From an uncultured Bacteroidales bacterium (lineage in GTDB: Bacteria > Bacteroidota > Bacteroidia > Bacteroidales > UBA932): 64,000 bases of DNA. The stretch covers positions 124,001 through 188,000 of the forward strand of contig CAMVMG010000001.1 of the NCBI GenBank assembly GCA_947168525.1, read 5' to 3'. The position numbers and the translations under genes are program-made. Positions 41,101 through 48,950 of the stretch are shown piece by piece; position 1 is the first letter of the stretch; every line of letters starts with the position of its first letter. Below the pieces are notes generated by a model. That model was not told the DNA's origin and searched no databases. It saw nothing but the letters and a program-made list of their open reading frames with translations.

Positions 41101-41648
41101 ACAATATGGCCGTAACGGGCATGGTCAGGGACAATACGCTGGAAGTGTTCCCCTTCGTCCTGGATGTGGACCGGTACCTGTTTGCCGCCAGCGGCATCCA
41201 GCACCTGGACAAGGGGTTCGACTACCATATCTCCGTGATCCGCTCGCCGCTGCTGGTCCGGTTCGGCCTGAATGCCTGGGGAGACAGCTTTGACCAGGTG
41301 CACTACGGGATCGGCCGCGCTCGGTACAAGAATGCCAATGTGCCGGTGTTCACCAAACAACTGGATACCGTCCAGTATTCGCTAGTGGCCGCCATCCACA
41401 ATGTGTTCGAGCTGGGCGTGGAGAAAGCCATTTCCGAGAACAACACCCGGCAGTATCTCCAGAGTCAGGCGGATGAAATCCCTCAGTTGGAAGCGGTTCC
41501 GGCGCAGGATTCCCTGCAGCGGATGGCCGCCCTGTACGAAGACGTAATCAAGCGGGTCAGCTCCCGCCGGGAAGCCTTGAAAGAAGAACTGGTCAAGCTG
41601 GAAGAGGAGCTTGCCGTCAAGAATAAAGAAGATGATGATGAACAGTGA
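38109..41648 (+). CDS. AsmA-like family protein
   Basis: 1179 aa, N-terminal TM then long AsmA-type repeat region; C-terminal YHISVIRSPLLVRFGLNAWGDSFD. Confidence 0.75.
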   Translation: MNAWKVIRNVVLGLAGLVLVLLVALQILLRPSVLTGIVNGIAADFVEGDVSFRQVKAHVIKSFPYLHIEADQLSVTYPHARHARWEGVRGGRSPEADTLVSLDKLILSINYPDLIRGTYNIHQAELRHPRIFAHCYDSTAASWDILPLGESVGESKPLPPIRLHRVLLTDRPLIVYSNLPDTLFGQFSMQRLSLDGEVQTWEPERIQARLELDSLRIRGRLPSDTLSLNLSRLRAAARHRQFSLDADAAVGLRTRNYGRLQLPVTLNAQGHVPARKDSLLEVDLESLALGLSSLKLEAKGHVTRLKEGWEVGLDASSGKAPLGELIDTFRDNFPVLRKWKTDAVLDINAHVEGIYGGGKIPSITANVMIPDAFLDHESLGRSGRVSLDAVLETDGQNRLDADISRLLFAIAGAKIDASGDVRDILGEDPQIALDAKIRARVDSLTQVFTRERGIGGSGVIQAGLHGKVKLSQLNMVSIGQADIDCSLRSDGFSLESPGDSLSGHIRRLDALLQTRGNSMDPHLAPGARVLLLRADADTLDVRYKENIYVQGSALNLQLQNGAEILGGKSGLTPLTGRLRLQELQLRDSDGLSVGLQRNAERFRIIPAAGEKSAPWLSLVSESGLVHVNKGPDSYILDSLHLDLAASERLRENRPAQRRARVLDSLRKVYPEAPQDSLLALARASRSRPSRGQNDISLADISISLSRSLTQYWRDWDFNGNVELGEGLLMMPSFPLLTSVQDLKGSLDNDKLDLKAVTLRSGVSDISASATLSGLRRAVLGRGRRAPLKLKAQVESDYIDANELMRAYAFHTTYKPEGEETAVSYEALDTVRQPSKVLLLPSNLDLEFSLEGSGIKYDSLLVNWLAADVAMRQRTLQITNTVASSNMGDIYFEGFYSTRSREDIKAGFDLNLVDITAEKVITLFPAVDTIMPMLTTFAGDLDCELAATSEIDTLMNLVLPSVDGILKISGKDLSLKESEEFTKIARMLMFRNQEEARVDNMAVTGMVRDNTLEVFPFVLDVDRYLFAASGIQHLDKGFDYHISVIRSPLLVRFGLNAWGDSFDQVHYGIGRARYKNANVPVFTKQLDTVQYSLVAAIHNVFELGVEKAISENNTRQYLQSQADEIPQLEAVPAQDSLQRMAALYEDVIKRVSSRREALKEELVKLEEELAVKNKEDDDEQ

Positions 41649-42486
41649 ACAGTATGTAGAGGTGAGCATCCGCCTGGAGCCTTTCTCGGAAGAGATGGCG
41701 GAAATCCTTACCGCAGAGCTCTCGGACCTTCCGTACGACTCTTTCGTGACGGAGGCTCCTTTCCTGAAGGCGTACATCCAGAAAGACCTGTACAAGAGCG
41801 GGGACCTGAAAGTGGTGCTGAGCGGCTATCCCGCCGCCGCGTCGTTCCAAGCCGTCCTGGTGCAGGGGCAAAACTGGAACAAGGCGTGGGAAGAGCGTTT
41901 CCAGCCCATCGTCGTAGATGGTAAGGTGACCATCAAGGCTCCCTTCAATGCCGATGTTCCCCGCACGCGGTTCAACATCTGGATAGACCCGAAAATGGCT
42001 TTTGGCACCGGGTACCACCAGACTACTTATATGATGATGCAGCGGATGCTGGGACTGGAGCCGCTGATCAAGGGCCGATCCGTCGTGGATATGGGGTGCG
42101 GTACCGCCATCCTGGCCATCCTGGCCGCCAAGATGGGCGCCCGCAAGGTGTTCGCCGTGGATATCGACGCGGTGGCCGCCCGGTCGGCCTGGGGCAATGC
42201 CCGCTGGAACCGGGTGGGGACCCGCATCGAAACCGCGTGCGGAGACGCCTCGCTCCTGCAGATGGGCACTTATGACGTCCTGCTGGCCAACATCCACCGC
42301 AATATCATCCTGGAAGATATGCCCACCTATGTCCGCTCGCTCAGGCGCGGCGGCCATCTCCTTCTGAGCGGCTTCTACGCAGACGATGTCCCCTCCATCC
42401 GGGACGCCGCCCAGGCGCAGGGCCTGTCCCTTGTCGGCGAGACCCTTCGCGAGGGCTGGGCCTGTGTGGAATTTGCCAAAAAATAG
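41632..42486 (+). CDS. prmA: ribosomal protein L11 methyltransferase
   Basis: DPKMAFGTGYHQTTYMMM, VVDMGCGTAILAILAAKMGA, LLANIHRNI. Confidence 0.92.
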   Translation: MMMNSEQYVEVSIRLEPFSEEMAEILTAELSDLPYDSFVTEAPFLKAYIQKDLYKSGDLKVVLSGYPAAASFQAVLVQGQNWNKAWEERFQPIVVDGKVTIKAPFNADVPRTRFNIWIDPKMAFGTGYHQTTYMMMQRMLGLEPLIKGRSVVDMGCGTAILAILAAKMGARKVFAVDIDAVAARSAWGNARWNRVGTRIETACGDASLLQMGTYDVLLANIHRNIILEDMPTYVRSLRRGGHLLLSGFYADDVPSIRDAAQAQGLSLVGETLREGWACVEFAKK

Positions 42487-42487
42487 C

Positions 42488-42495
42488 TATATTTG
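42488..42495 (+). promoter_or_regulatory. -7 box TATATTTG of tRNA-Leu
   Basis: TAnnTTTG 15 bp upstream of the tRNA 5' end. Confidence 0.5.
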
Positions 42496-42509
42496 CAAGC
42501 CTTAGCACT

Positions 42510-42591
42510 GCGGGTGTGTTGGAATTGGTAGACAACCCAGACTTAGGATCTGGTGCCTTACGGCGTATGGGTTCGAGTCCCTTCACCCGCA
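42510..42591 (+). tRNA. tRNA-Leu (anticodon TAG)
   Basis: Acceptor GCGGGTG/CACCCGC, anticodon stem CCAGA/TCTGG with loop CTTAGGA, long variable arm, GGTTCGAGTCC T-loop; CCA not encoded. Confidence 0.95.
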
Positions 42592-42592
42592 C
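42577..42592. repeat. putative attL: GTCCCTTCACCCGCAC (tRNA-Leu 3' end)
   Basis: Exact 16-bp match to 53596-53611. Confidence 0.8.
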
Positions 42593-42618
42593 AAAAGAGA
42601 GCCATTTAGCTCTCTTTT
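42593..42618 (+). terminator. tRNA-Leu terminator
   Basis: AAAAGAGAGC-CATTTA-GCTCTCTTTT. Confidence 0.8.
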
Positions 42619-42841
42619 ATGCTTTATTTCGTTTCACTTTACTGGGGGACTAATCCCCCAGACCCCCTGCGTCGCTACGCTCCGAAGTCCTTCGAGGCAG
42701 ACATGGCCGGCTTTTTCGTGCGGGCGAAGGGACGCCACTTCGTTTGATCCCCCGCTGCTTCGCAGCCGCCCCCAGGGGCATTGAAGGGGCTGCGCCCCCT
42801 CAAACTCCCCCTTGTCGGCCTTCGGCCTCCGAAGTCTGCCA

Positions 42842-42982
42842 GAGCCGGGCTCTTCTTGTTAACAATACCTTCAAATAACAATTAATAGCCTCGAGTTGCG
42901 GTCTGTGACTTCTGAGCCAGCGTTTTTGGCCATTTTTGCGGGTACCGGTGTCGGGCGTGACTTCTGCGCCGTCACTTTTGGC
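42842..42982. repeat. 141-bp direct repeat, copy 1
   Basis: Matches 53612-53752 with one mismatch seen; spacing 10,770 bp. Confidence 0.92.
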
Positions 42983-43130
42983 CATTTTTGAGGGTACCGG
43001 TGTCGGGCGTGACTTCTGCGCCGTCACTTTTGGCCATTTTTGAGGGTACCGGTGTCGGGCGTGACTTCTGCGCCTTCACTTTTGGCTGTTTTTGCAGGCG
43101 CAGGTGTCGGGCGTGACTTCTGCGCTAACG
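42898..43130. repeat. 52-bp tandem repeat array (about 4 units)
   Basis: GGTACCGG(TG) at 42941, 42993, 43045 and variant GGCGCAGGTG at 43097, all 52 bp apart. Confidence 0.93.
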
Positions 43131-43199
43131 GTTGACCTTCGGCACCCCAGGTATCATTTCCTTGAGAGGGTTTCGTCCGTGATGTATTGTGTCATTCGG

Positions 43200-43670
43200 T
43201 TATTTCTGGTTTAATATGAGGACTGCTTTTTCTACATCAGCTTCGGTTAATCCGTACTCATCGTTTATCGGCACAAAATGAGACCACTGCGTTGGCAGCA
43301 TGTCTCTGTCGTCATCCAAAATGACGTAATTGTCGCAGGAATGAACTTTCAGGTATGCCGCGATTTCCTCTCCTCGAGTTGCAGGACGGTCAATATCACC
43401 GTCAATGACGGAGAACAGGATGGGAGTAACGCCAACAATCTTGTCGGTGAAAAGGAAGGGATGCCCACCAACGCTTGGATTGTCCGGATCAGTCATAAAT
43501 TCAACTGTGCCGGGCACATCCTGAGCACGCCAAGATGATGAAATAACTATGCTGGCGCCTGTTTTCTCCAGAAGAGTACCCAGATGCGCCATCAGTTCCG
43601 GATCAAGCTGATAGCGGGATTTGTAGGTGTCCAGTACACCGTCTATGTCAAGGAAAACAAGTTTAGTCAT
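43200..43670 (-). CDS. HAD-superfamily phosphatase, HAD_SAK (Swiss Army Knife RNA repair)-like
   Basis: VFLDIDGVLDT, IVISSSWRAQ, GVTPI, ATRGEEIAAYL, NYVILDDDRDM. Confidence 0.75.
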   Translation of the reverse strand: MTKLVFLDIDGVLDTYKSRYQLDPELMAHLGTLLEKTGASIVISSSWRAQDVPGTVEFMTDPDNPSVGGHPFLFTDKIVGVTPILFSVIDGDIDRPATRGEEIAAYLKVHSCDNYVILDDDRDMLPTQWSHFVPINDEYGLTEADVEKAVLILNQK

Positions 43671-43869
43671 TTTCTCTCAAGTAATCTTCGATTAGCAATC
43701 TGGGAATCGACAGCTCAAACTTGGCATTGACATCTTCCTCAATGATGTCCACTATCTTGCCGAATTCTTTCTCCGCATCGGAAATGCCGTACTCGGCCGG
43801 ACTTTCGCAGATGTCCTGGTAATCCTGCTTAATCCAGGATTTCATACCGGCAGTAAGCTTGTCTGTCAT
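43663..43869 (-). CDS. hypothetical protein (68 aa)
   Basis: Overlaps the HAD ORF by 8 bp, 2-bp gap to MBL gene; plausible operon member. Confidence 0.6.
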   Translation of the reverse strand: MTDKLTAGMKSWIKQDYQDICESPAEYGISDAEKEFGKIVDIIEEDVNAKFELSIPRLLIEDYLREND

Positions 43870-43871
43870 TG

Positions 43872-45215
43872 CTACGCTTTATTGAAAGTGATGGTTATTC
43901 CGTCAATTACAGTCTCAGCCTCAACAATCTTGTCATCCAAATCTTTCCTCAGTCCTACAGTGTGGAAATCGGCATCCGGACTGTGGTGGATGGGTATGAT
44001 GGCTGTCTTCGGACCAATGAGTTCGCATATTTCCTTCAGAGATTGAATAGATGCATGGCCGGACGTGTGGTTGTAGTCGTATCTCTTGCTACCTTTCAGG
44101 CACGGTGTAGAACCTGCAACCAGGGGCTGAATAAAGGCGTCTGTTTTCTCATTATATCCGCCCGAGCCTTTTTCAACATATCCACGATACATGGAATAGA
44201 CGAAGGAGGTTTCTTCTCTATTACAGAACTTAAGGATATCATCTATCCATTCTGCAAACTTATCGCTGCTACGAATAAGCATTGTAAAGCCACATTTCTT
44301 CATCTTATTCATGAGACCCTTGTTTTTCGTCGGGTCATAATCATAGATATAGGCTTTTCCCTTGTTAAACTGATAATAAGGACCTAACCCCTTATACTTC
44401 CGGGAGATTCTCTTTATTGTCTCTGCCTGGAAACTGTCACAAACAAAGGGCCGCCATAGCTCCGTTGAATAATTAGCCTGATAGACGGACTCCAGACGGT
44501 CAGCATCTTGAGAGGAACATAAGACAAAAACATTCTTGCGCTTGGCCATTATTTCCTTGAAGCAGTCGCAAATCTCCTTTTCGCTCATTACAGGCTTATT
44601 TGTCTGGCCGACATTGGTTCCCTCAACAATCAATACATCCACATTGCCGGCAATATGGAACTTGTCAATCACTTTGCGCAGGCCATCGCCCAAGTATCCA
44701 TGTTCGCGAAAATCACCTGTATGGATGACCGTCTTCCCGTCGCACTGAATCTTTAGCATATAGGAATCTGTGGCCGAATGGCTGACATAGAAGGGTGTCA
44801 CCGTAATGTCTTTCCTTTTGCCGAAATAGAGTGGCTTTCCAGCACGATAGAAATGGAAGTTTTCCAGTTTCATCAACCGGTCCATGCATTCCTCATGCTG
44901 GTCATCAAGGCAGGATAGACGCTGGTACTTGCGCCCCATTAAATCCGCAGCAAGATTACCGATATACTGGGGTGTGCTTTCATCCACCAGATTGAACAAT
45001 TCTACGTGGTCCCCGTGATTGTGCGTGTACAAGATGGCCGCAGCGCCGGCAGTCAGCTTGTCGATGGCATCTTTAGTGGCCAGCTTATCGTCGGAAGGTT
45101 TGTCTCCATCCGGAAGCAGATGCCCCAGGTCTATGAAGATCCTGGTGCCTGCATTGGATTCAATCTCCGTGATGCAGCCGCCTATCTGGTGGGGACGATG
45201 AAGGGTGATTCTCAT
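43872..45215 (-). CDS. metallo-beta-lactamase/beta-CASP (RNase J-like) protein
   Basis: LYTHNHGDHVEL (HxHxDH), VIHTGDFREHG, TSGHASIQSLKEICELIGPKTAIIPIHHS. Confidence 0.8.
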   Translation of the reverse strand: MRITLHRPHQIGGCITEIESNAGTRIFIDLGHLLPDGDKPSDDKLATKDAIDKLTAGAAAILYTHNHGDHVELFNLVDESTPQYIGNLAADLMGRKYQRLSCLDDQHEECMDRLMKLENFHFYRAGKPLYFGKRKDITVTPFYVSHSATDSYMLKIQCDGKTVIHTGDFREHGYLGDGLRKVIDKFHIAGNVDVLIVEGTNVGQTNKPVMSEKEICDCFKEIMAKRKNVFVLCSSQDADRLESVYQANYSTELWRPFVCDSFQAETIKRISRKYKGLGPYYQFNKGKAYIYDYDPTKNKGLMNKMKKCGFTMLIRSSDKFAEWIDDILKFCNREETSFVYSMYRGYVEKGSGGYNEKTDAFIQPLVAGSTPCLKGSKRYDYNHTSGHASIQSLKEICELIGPKTAIIPIHHSPDADFHTVGLRKDLDDKIVEAETVIDGITITFNKA

Positions 45216-45216
45216 T

Positions 45217-46197
45217 TTAATACTCTCCTTCTTCGTATAAAGGACTATCGATGATATTATCTATCCCAAGTTCCGGAAGAGTCGCCTTACTGAACTTAAA
45301 CGAGGGGCGAAATGAAGGGTCTTTTACAACCGCATGAAAACCTTTTTCACCGACGAGTTTCGATTCTTTGCGAGAGCCCCATGTATTCCCTCCAAAAAGA
45401 TACCCCGCCATAGTCATTTTGGGAGTATTTCCGTTTTCATCAGGGTTGTTAGCCAACGTGATGAAATAATACTCTGGCTTTTTGCAAAAAGCTTCTACTG
45501 TCAGGTCCTCTTTTATCTCACTAGGAATAGAAACTCCCACATCTCTCAACCCTCTGATAATTGATACGAGTTCGGGAAGCAATATCCGATAAGAACCGTT
45601 AACATGGAAAGTATAGAAGTCTTGAATATGCTTGGTAATTCCACTCGATCCTCCAATTGCCCCGAACGAATACTTTAACTCAATCAGCGCCACACGGTGA
45701 GGAGTAGTTTTAGAAACGGCGATTATGTCAAACCGCCATGGCTCTGCTTTTTCTTTCTCGGCAATAGACCTTGTGTACTCAACATCTATGCAGAACCAGT
45801 TTGATGTCGGATTTAGATTATTGGCAATATAGAGTTTCTCTTGGGATTGTTTTTCCTTTTTATCCCTGTCATCACTCTTTTGAATGATTGTTTCAAACGC
45901 AGAAGACAAATCGCGTAAAGCTGGATCAATCGTCATGAGCTTTGATGGATTATCCGGATCGAGATAATAGTGATCTATTTTTGCTCGCAGAGTCCCGGTT
46001 GTATCAACGAACTTGGCAATGCTGTCGCAGTTGTAATACAGATTAACATAGTTGTCTCTGATGCCGACAATAACCTTATCTCTATGCTTCAAATAGAACT
46101 CTTGAAAAACAGGATGTTTTTTTACTGCCGACGCAAAAGTAGAAGTTATTTCACGAACAGAGTCTTTCCTCTCTTTCTTATTCTGTTTCTTATCCAT
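45217..46197 (-). CDS. PD-(D/E)XK nuclease-like protein
   Basis: WRFDIIAVSKTTPHRVALIELKYS fits D...(x)...ELK core. Confidence 0.65.
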   Translation of the reverse strand: MDKKQNKKERKDSVREITSTFASAVKKHPVFQEFYLKHRDKVIVGIRDNYVNLYYNCDSIAKFVDTTGTLRAKIDHYYLDPDNPSKLMTIDPALRDLSSAFETIIQKSDDRDKKEKQSQEKLYIANNLNPTSNWFCIDVEYTRSIAEKEKAEPWRFDIIAVSKTTPHRVALIELKYSFGAIGGSSGITKHIQDFYTFHVNGSYRILLPELVSIIRGLRDVGVSIPSEIKEDLTVEAFCKKPEYYFITLANNPDENGNTPKMTMAGYLFGGNTWGSRKESKLVGEKGFHAVVKDPSFRPSFKFSKATLPELGIDNIIDSPLYEEGEY

Positions 46198-46213
46198 ATT
46201 GCTAACACTGCTA

Positions 46214-46801
46214 TTACATGCTTATTTCTTTAAACCTTTCCACCTCAGTCCCGTCCGGCAGCGTCACCTTGCTGAAGAAGATGTCGTAGGGCCGTACCCA
46301 AATCTGGCCAGCTCCGTACAGAGCCTGGTAGATGACGACATCCTCCAGCGTTTCAGAGTCTTTGCCGAAGCCGGTGAGTTTGTACTTGCCGCCCTTGAAG
46401 TGCTCAAAATAGCGGGTCTTTGTCAAACAGCGTTCCTTCAGCATCTTCTTCCATAAGGGTTCCTGGGTGACCGGATATTCTCCTCCGGCTCCGAGGACAT
46501 CTGCGATCACCTTCTTGACGATGGGTTTGGTGAGGGTGGCATTCTGGACACGCGCATAGTTTTCCAAACGGTTGACCGCCTTCTCTGTTGCTTCAATGAA
46601 AGCATTGATGGTAGTGGATGGCGTGTTCTTATGGTTATACTCAGCCGGTGTCACACGTTTGGCAACATCATCCCAAGCTTTGGGAGGGATGCTGAAGCCC
46701 ATCGTGGTCTGGTACCGGTCTCCGTTGAATGACCAGACAACGCGGATAGGGGCTTCTCCGTGCTTGTTTTGTCTCTTATCAAGGTAGATTTTCAGTGGCA
46801 T
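46214..46801 (-). CDS. fusion of integrase-type Arm DNA-binding domain and DUF1653-like domain
   Basis: N-term IYLDKRQNKHGEAPIRVVWSFNGDRYQTTMGFSIPPKAWD as in Bacteroidota integrases; C-term HFKGGKYKLTGFGKDSETLEDVVIYQALYGAGQIWVRPYDIFFSKV; no recombinase catalytic domain. Confidence 0.65.
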   Translation of the reverse strand: MPLKIYLDKRQNKHGEAPIRVVWSFNGDRYQTTMGFSIPPKAWDDVAKRVTPAEYNHKNTPSTTINAFIEATEKAVNRLENYARVQNATLTKPIVKKVIADVLGAGGEYPVTQEPLWKKMLKERCLTKTRYFEHFKGGKYKLTGFGKDSETLEDVVIYQALYGAGQIWVRPYDIFFSKVTLPDGTEVERFKEISM

Positions 46802-46832
46802 AAATAGTGGTTTTCACAAAGTTATAAAGTTG

Positions 46833-47028
46833 TTGGCGTTTTTGCAAGCGAGACCAATTGAATAATACATTATCTGCAGTTTACATACATATATAAACGA
46901 ACGAGCACGAAAAATCTATACAGAAAAAGTGAAAAAGTTATGAACAATCGTCCCCGTTTTCCAAGCGTAAAAACCAGTTGTTGAGCAGCCATAATAGCGC
47001 CAAAATCCTATTGGCATTTTTGCAAGCG
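46833..47028. repeat. 18-bp direct repeats TTGGC(G/A)TTTTTGCAAGCG
   Basis: 46833-46850 and 47011-47028, one mismatch. Confidence 0.85.
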
Positions 47029-47259
47029 CCTTAGAGCGTTGTTAGAAGCGTATTTTGAAAAATATTTTTCCGAAAAGTGCCTTTTTTGGCCAAAAATCGC
47101 GGCTTTTTAAAATGCGACTTCGTATTGATAACTTGTAACTTTTCCTGACGAGGAGGTTGCCATCGAGTCTTTGACAAGTCTGATATCCTCTGAAAAACCG
47201 CGGCCTCCGGTACCATGGCCGTCCTATAATACGAACCCTGATAAAACAAAGTTTCACTC

Positions 47260-48144
47260 ATGAATAATAAACTCCTTCAAACACTCAACAGCGCCCTTGA
47301 GCGCACCAAAACCACCCACTATGCTCCGGTCACCATCGACGCCCTCCAGGCCCGCCTCAGCGAGGAACTGGACTGGCTGGATGCCTGCCCCGGCCGCGAG
47401 TGCCTCATCGTCCTCCTGCAGGAGCTGGCCGCCAATATGCGCAGTGCCCACATCGTGGTCAGCTCTGGCTACAGCTTCCTTCCCGACTCCTACCTGCTCT
47501 TCCTGACCGGCGTCACCAAGGTCAATCCGGTGGAATGGGACCTGCCCTTCAGCCGCTTCACCAAGTCCATCCACAACGGTGCCGAGATTCCCTTCGAGGC
47601 CGGTTCCGGCTGCCTTGAAGTAGCCCGCAAAGTCCTCTCTGGCCGCGACAGTGAGCTAGTCATCGAAACGGAGCCAGGCCTCTTTGAAATCACCTTCCTG
47701 GATGGGACGGAACTCCAGAACGTCAAGCTCCGCATCACCACCTACGCTGCCTTGGACCAGTTCAGCCGCACGCTCAAAGACGGCTGGCACCCGCTGGACG
47801 AGGCCACACTTCGGCTCTTTAGCCGCGGAGCCACCGACGGAGCCATCTTCTTAGAATCCGACAAGATGCGTGAATGGCTCTTTGACTTCGCCCCAGAATC
47901 TATGTCCGACCTGGTCCTCCTGAATGCCCTTTACTGGCCCGGCCGCATCGGGCTCTTCCCGGAAATCCTTCGCCGGAAGCAGAGCGGAGACTACGGAAAA
48001 GAATTCCGCGACACCTACGGAGTCCCGGTCTACCAGGAACAGACTTCCGACCCCTGCCTTGCCCCCAAGGGCCACTTTATCGGCCGCACTATGATGGCGG
48101 TCGAGGCCCTCTGGCCCTACCGGAATAAAACTAAACTGAAATAA
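47260..48144 (+). CDS. truncated DnaE-like (DNA polymerase III alpha) protein, catalytic core incomplete
   Basis: SSGYSFLPDSYLLFLTGVTKVNPVEWDLPFSRF; GATDGAIFLESDKMREWLFDFAPESMSDLVLLNALYWPGRIGLFPEILRRKQ; DTYGVPVYQEQ, all colinear with DnaE motifs. Confidence 0.75.
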   Translation: MNNKLLQTLNSALERTKTTHYAPVTIDALQARLSEELDWLDACPGRECLIVLLQELAANMRSAHIVVSSGYSFLPDSYLLFLTGVTKVNPVEWDLPFSRFTKSIHNGAEIPFEAGSGCLEVARKVLSGRDSELVIETEPGLFEITFLDGTELQNVKLRITTYAALDQFSRTLKDGWHPLDEATLRLFSRGATDGAIFLESDKMREWLFDFAPESMSDLVLLNALYWPGRIGLFPEILRRKQSGDYGKEFRDTYGVPVYQEQTSDPCLAPKGHFIGRTMMAVEALWPYRNKTKLK

Positions 48145-48497
48145 TGAAATCCATCAAAGACATCCCCTGGGAGTGCGGAAAAGGATGGTGGCCGATGATC
48201 GAGAAAGTCGCATCGGCCATTGATTCCTTCAACGCCGCCAACCCGGAAAACCCCATTGAGGTCAGCCAGATCAAGCAAAAGTTCGGCGGCCTCCGAATCT
48301 ACCATTACAACGCCCCAGAGGATATCAGACGACTCATAGACGATGCTATCGAAGCCTCCTGGTACACCTGCGAGAAGTGCGGAAGCACAGAAGCGGTTAC
48401 GACTAACAATAGTGGTTATATGCAGACGTTGTGTCCCGAATGCAGAAAGCAGATTAGGCCAAAAATAATTAGAAAACGAGACAAAATTAATGAATAG
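48144..48497 (+). CDS. small zinc-ribbon protein, phage-like
   Basis: IPWECGKGWWPMIEKV...FGGLRIYHYNAPEDIRRLIDDA...CEKCGS...LCPECR. Confidence 0.65.
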   Translation: MKSIKDIPWECGKGWWPMIEKVASAIDSFNAANPENPIEVSQIKQKFGGLRIYHYNAPEDIRRLIDDAIEASWYTCEKCGSTEAVTTNNSGYMQTLCPECRKQIRPKIIRKRDKINE

Positions 48498-48626
48498 AAC
48501 TATTGCATGTGTATCCGGTAAAAGTTCCAGACACGCATGATCTTCTATAGTTTCCAAATAAGGATTATAGGTTTTATGGAGGAGGAATCGTGTTGTTTGG
48601 ATGTAGGTAGATTGGCTGAGAATTGT

Positions 48627-48634
48627 TATATTTG
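48627..48634 (+). promoter_or_regulatory. -7 box TATATTTG
   Basis: TAnnTTTG 26 bp before ATG 48660; supports internal start. Confidence 0.45.
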
Positions 48635-48659
48635 TGGGAACATCAAAACCATCGTCCAT

Positions 48660-48950
48660 ATGAAAGACACTAACGAATACTCCACAATCTATCAGCTTGG
48701 TAAACGGAATCTTCGTGTTCACAAGGACGAATGCCACTATAGCGTACTCCTTGAGGAAGGTGAAACGTATACAGAGGTCATTGTCCCCAGGGAAGCTATG
48801 GATGAGGCTATGAAGTTTCCGGCCGCTGAGGAAATAACTTGGGTCGGTCAGTTCAAGTTACTCTTTGGAAATTATGACGGATTTGAGTATTTCGTCAAGT
48901 TCTGTGAGGATAACTATGTCTCAACGAAAACCTTCTTCTGGGAGAAATGA
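48660..48950 (+). CDS. hypothetical protein
   Basis: ORF overlapping next gene by 4 bp; start chosen from promoter position. Confidence 0.6.
   Translation: MKDTNEYSTIYQLGKRNLRVHKDECHYSVLLEEGETYTEVIVPREAMDEAMKFPAAEEITWVGQFKLLFGNYDGFEYFVKFCEDNYVSTKTFFWEK

Noticed and set aside
42898-43130. CRISPR array
   Set aside because: Units are contiguous 52-bp tandem repeats without unique spacers and no cas genes are present
43869-44387. 172-aa plus ORF inside the beta-CASP gene
   Set aside because: Antisense to a gene with intact HxHxDH and beta-CASP motifs
46214-46801. Active tyrosine integrase for the island
   Set aside because: Only the Arm-type N-terminal domain is recognisable; no R-H-R-Y catalytic domain follows
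47260-48144. Functional DNA polymerase III alpha
   Set aside because: Far too short and without the PDxDxD catalytic block or PHP domain
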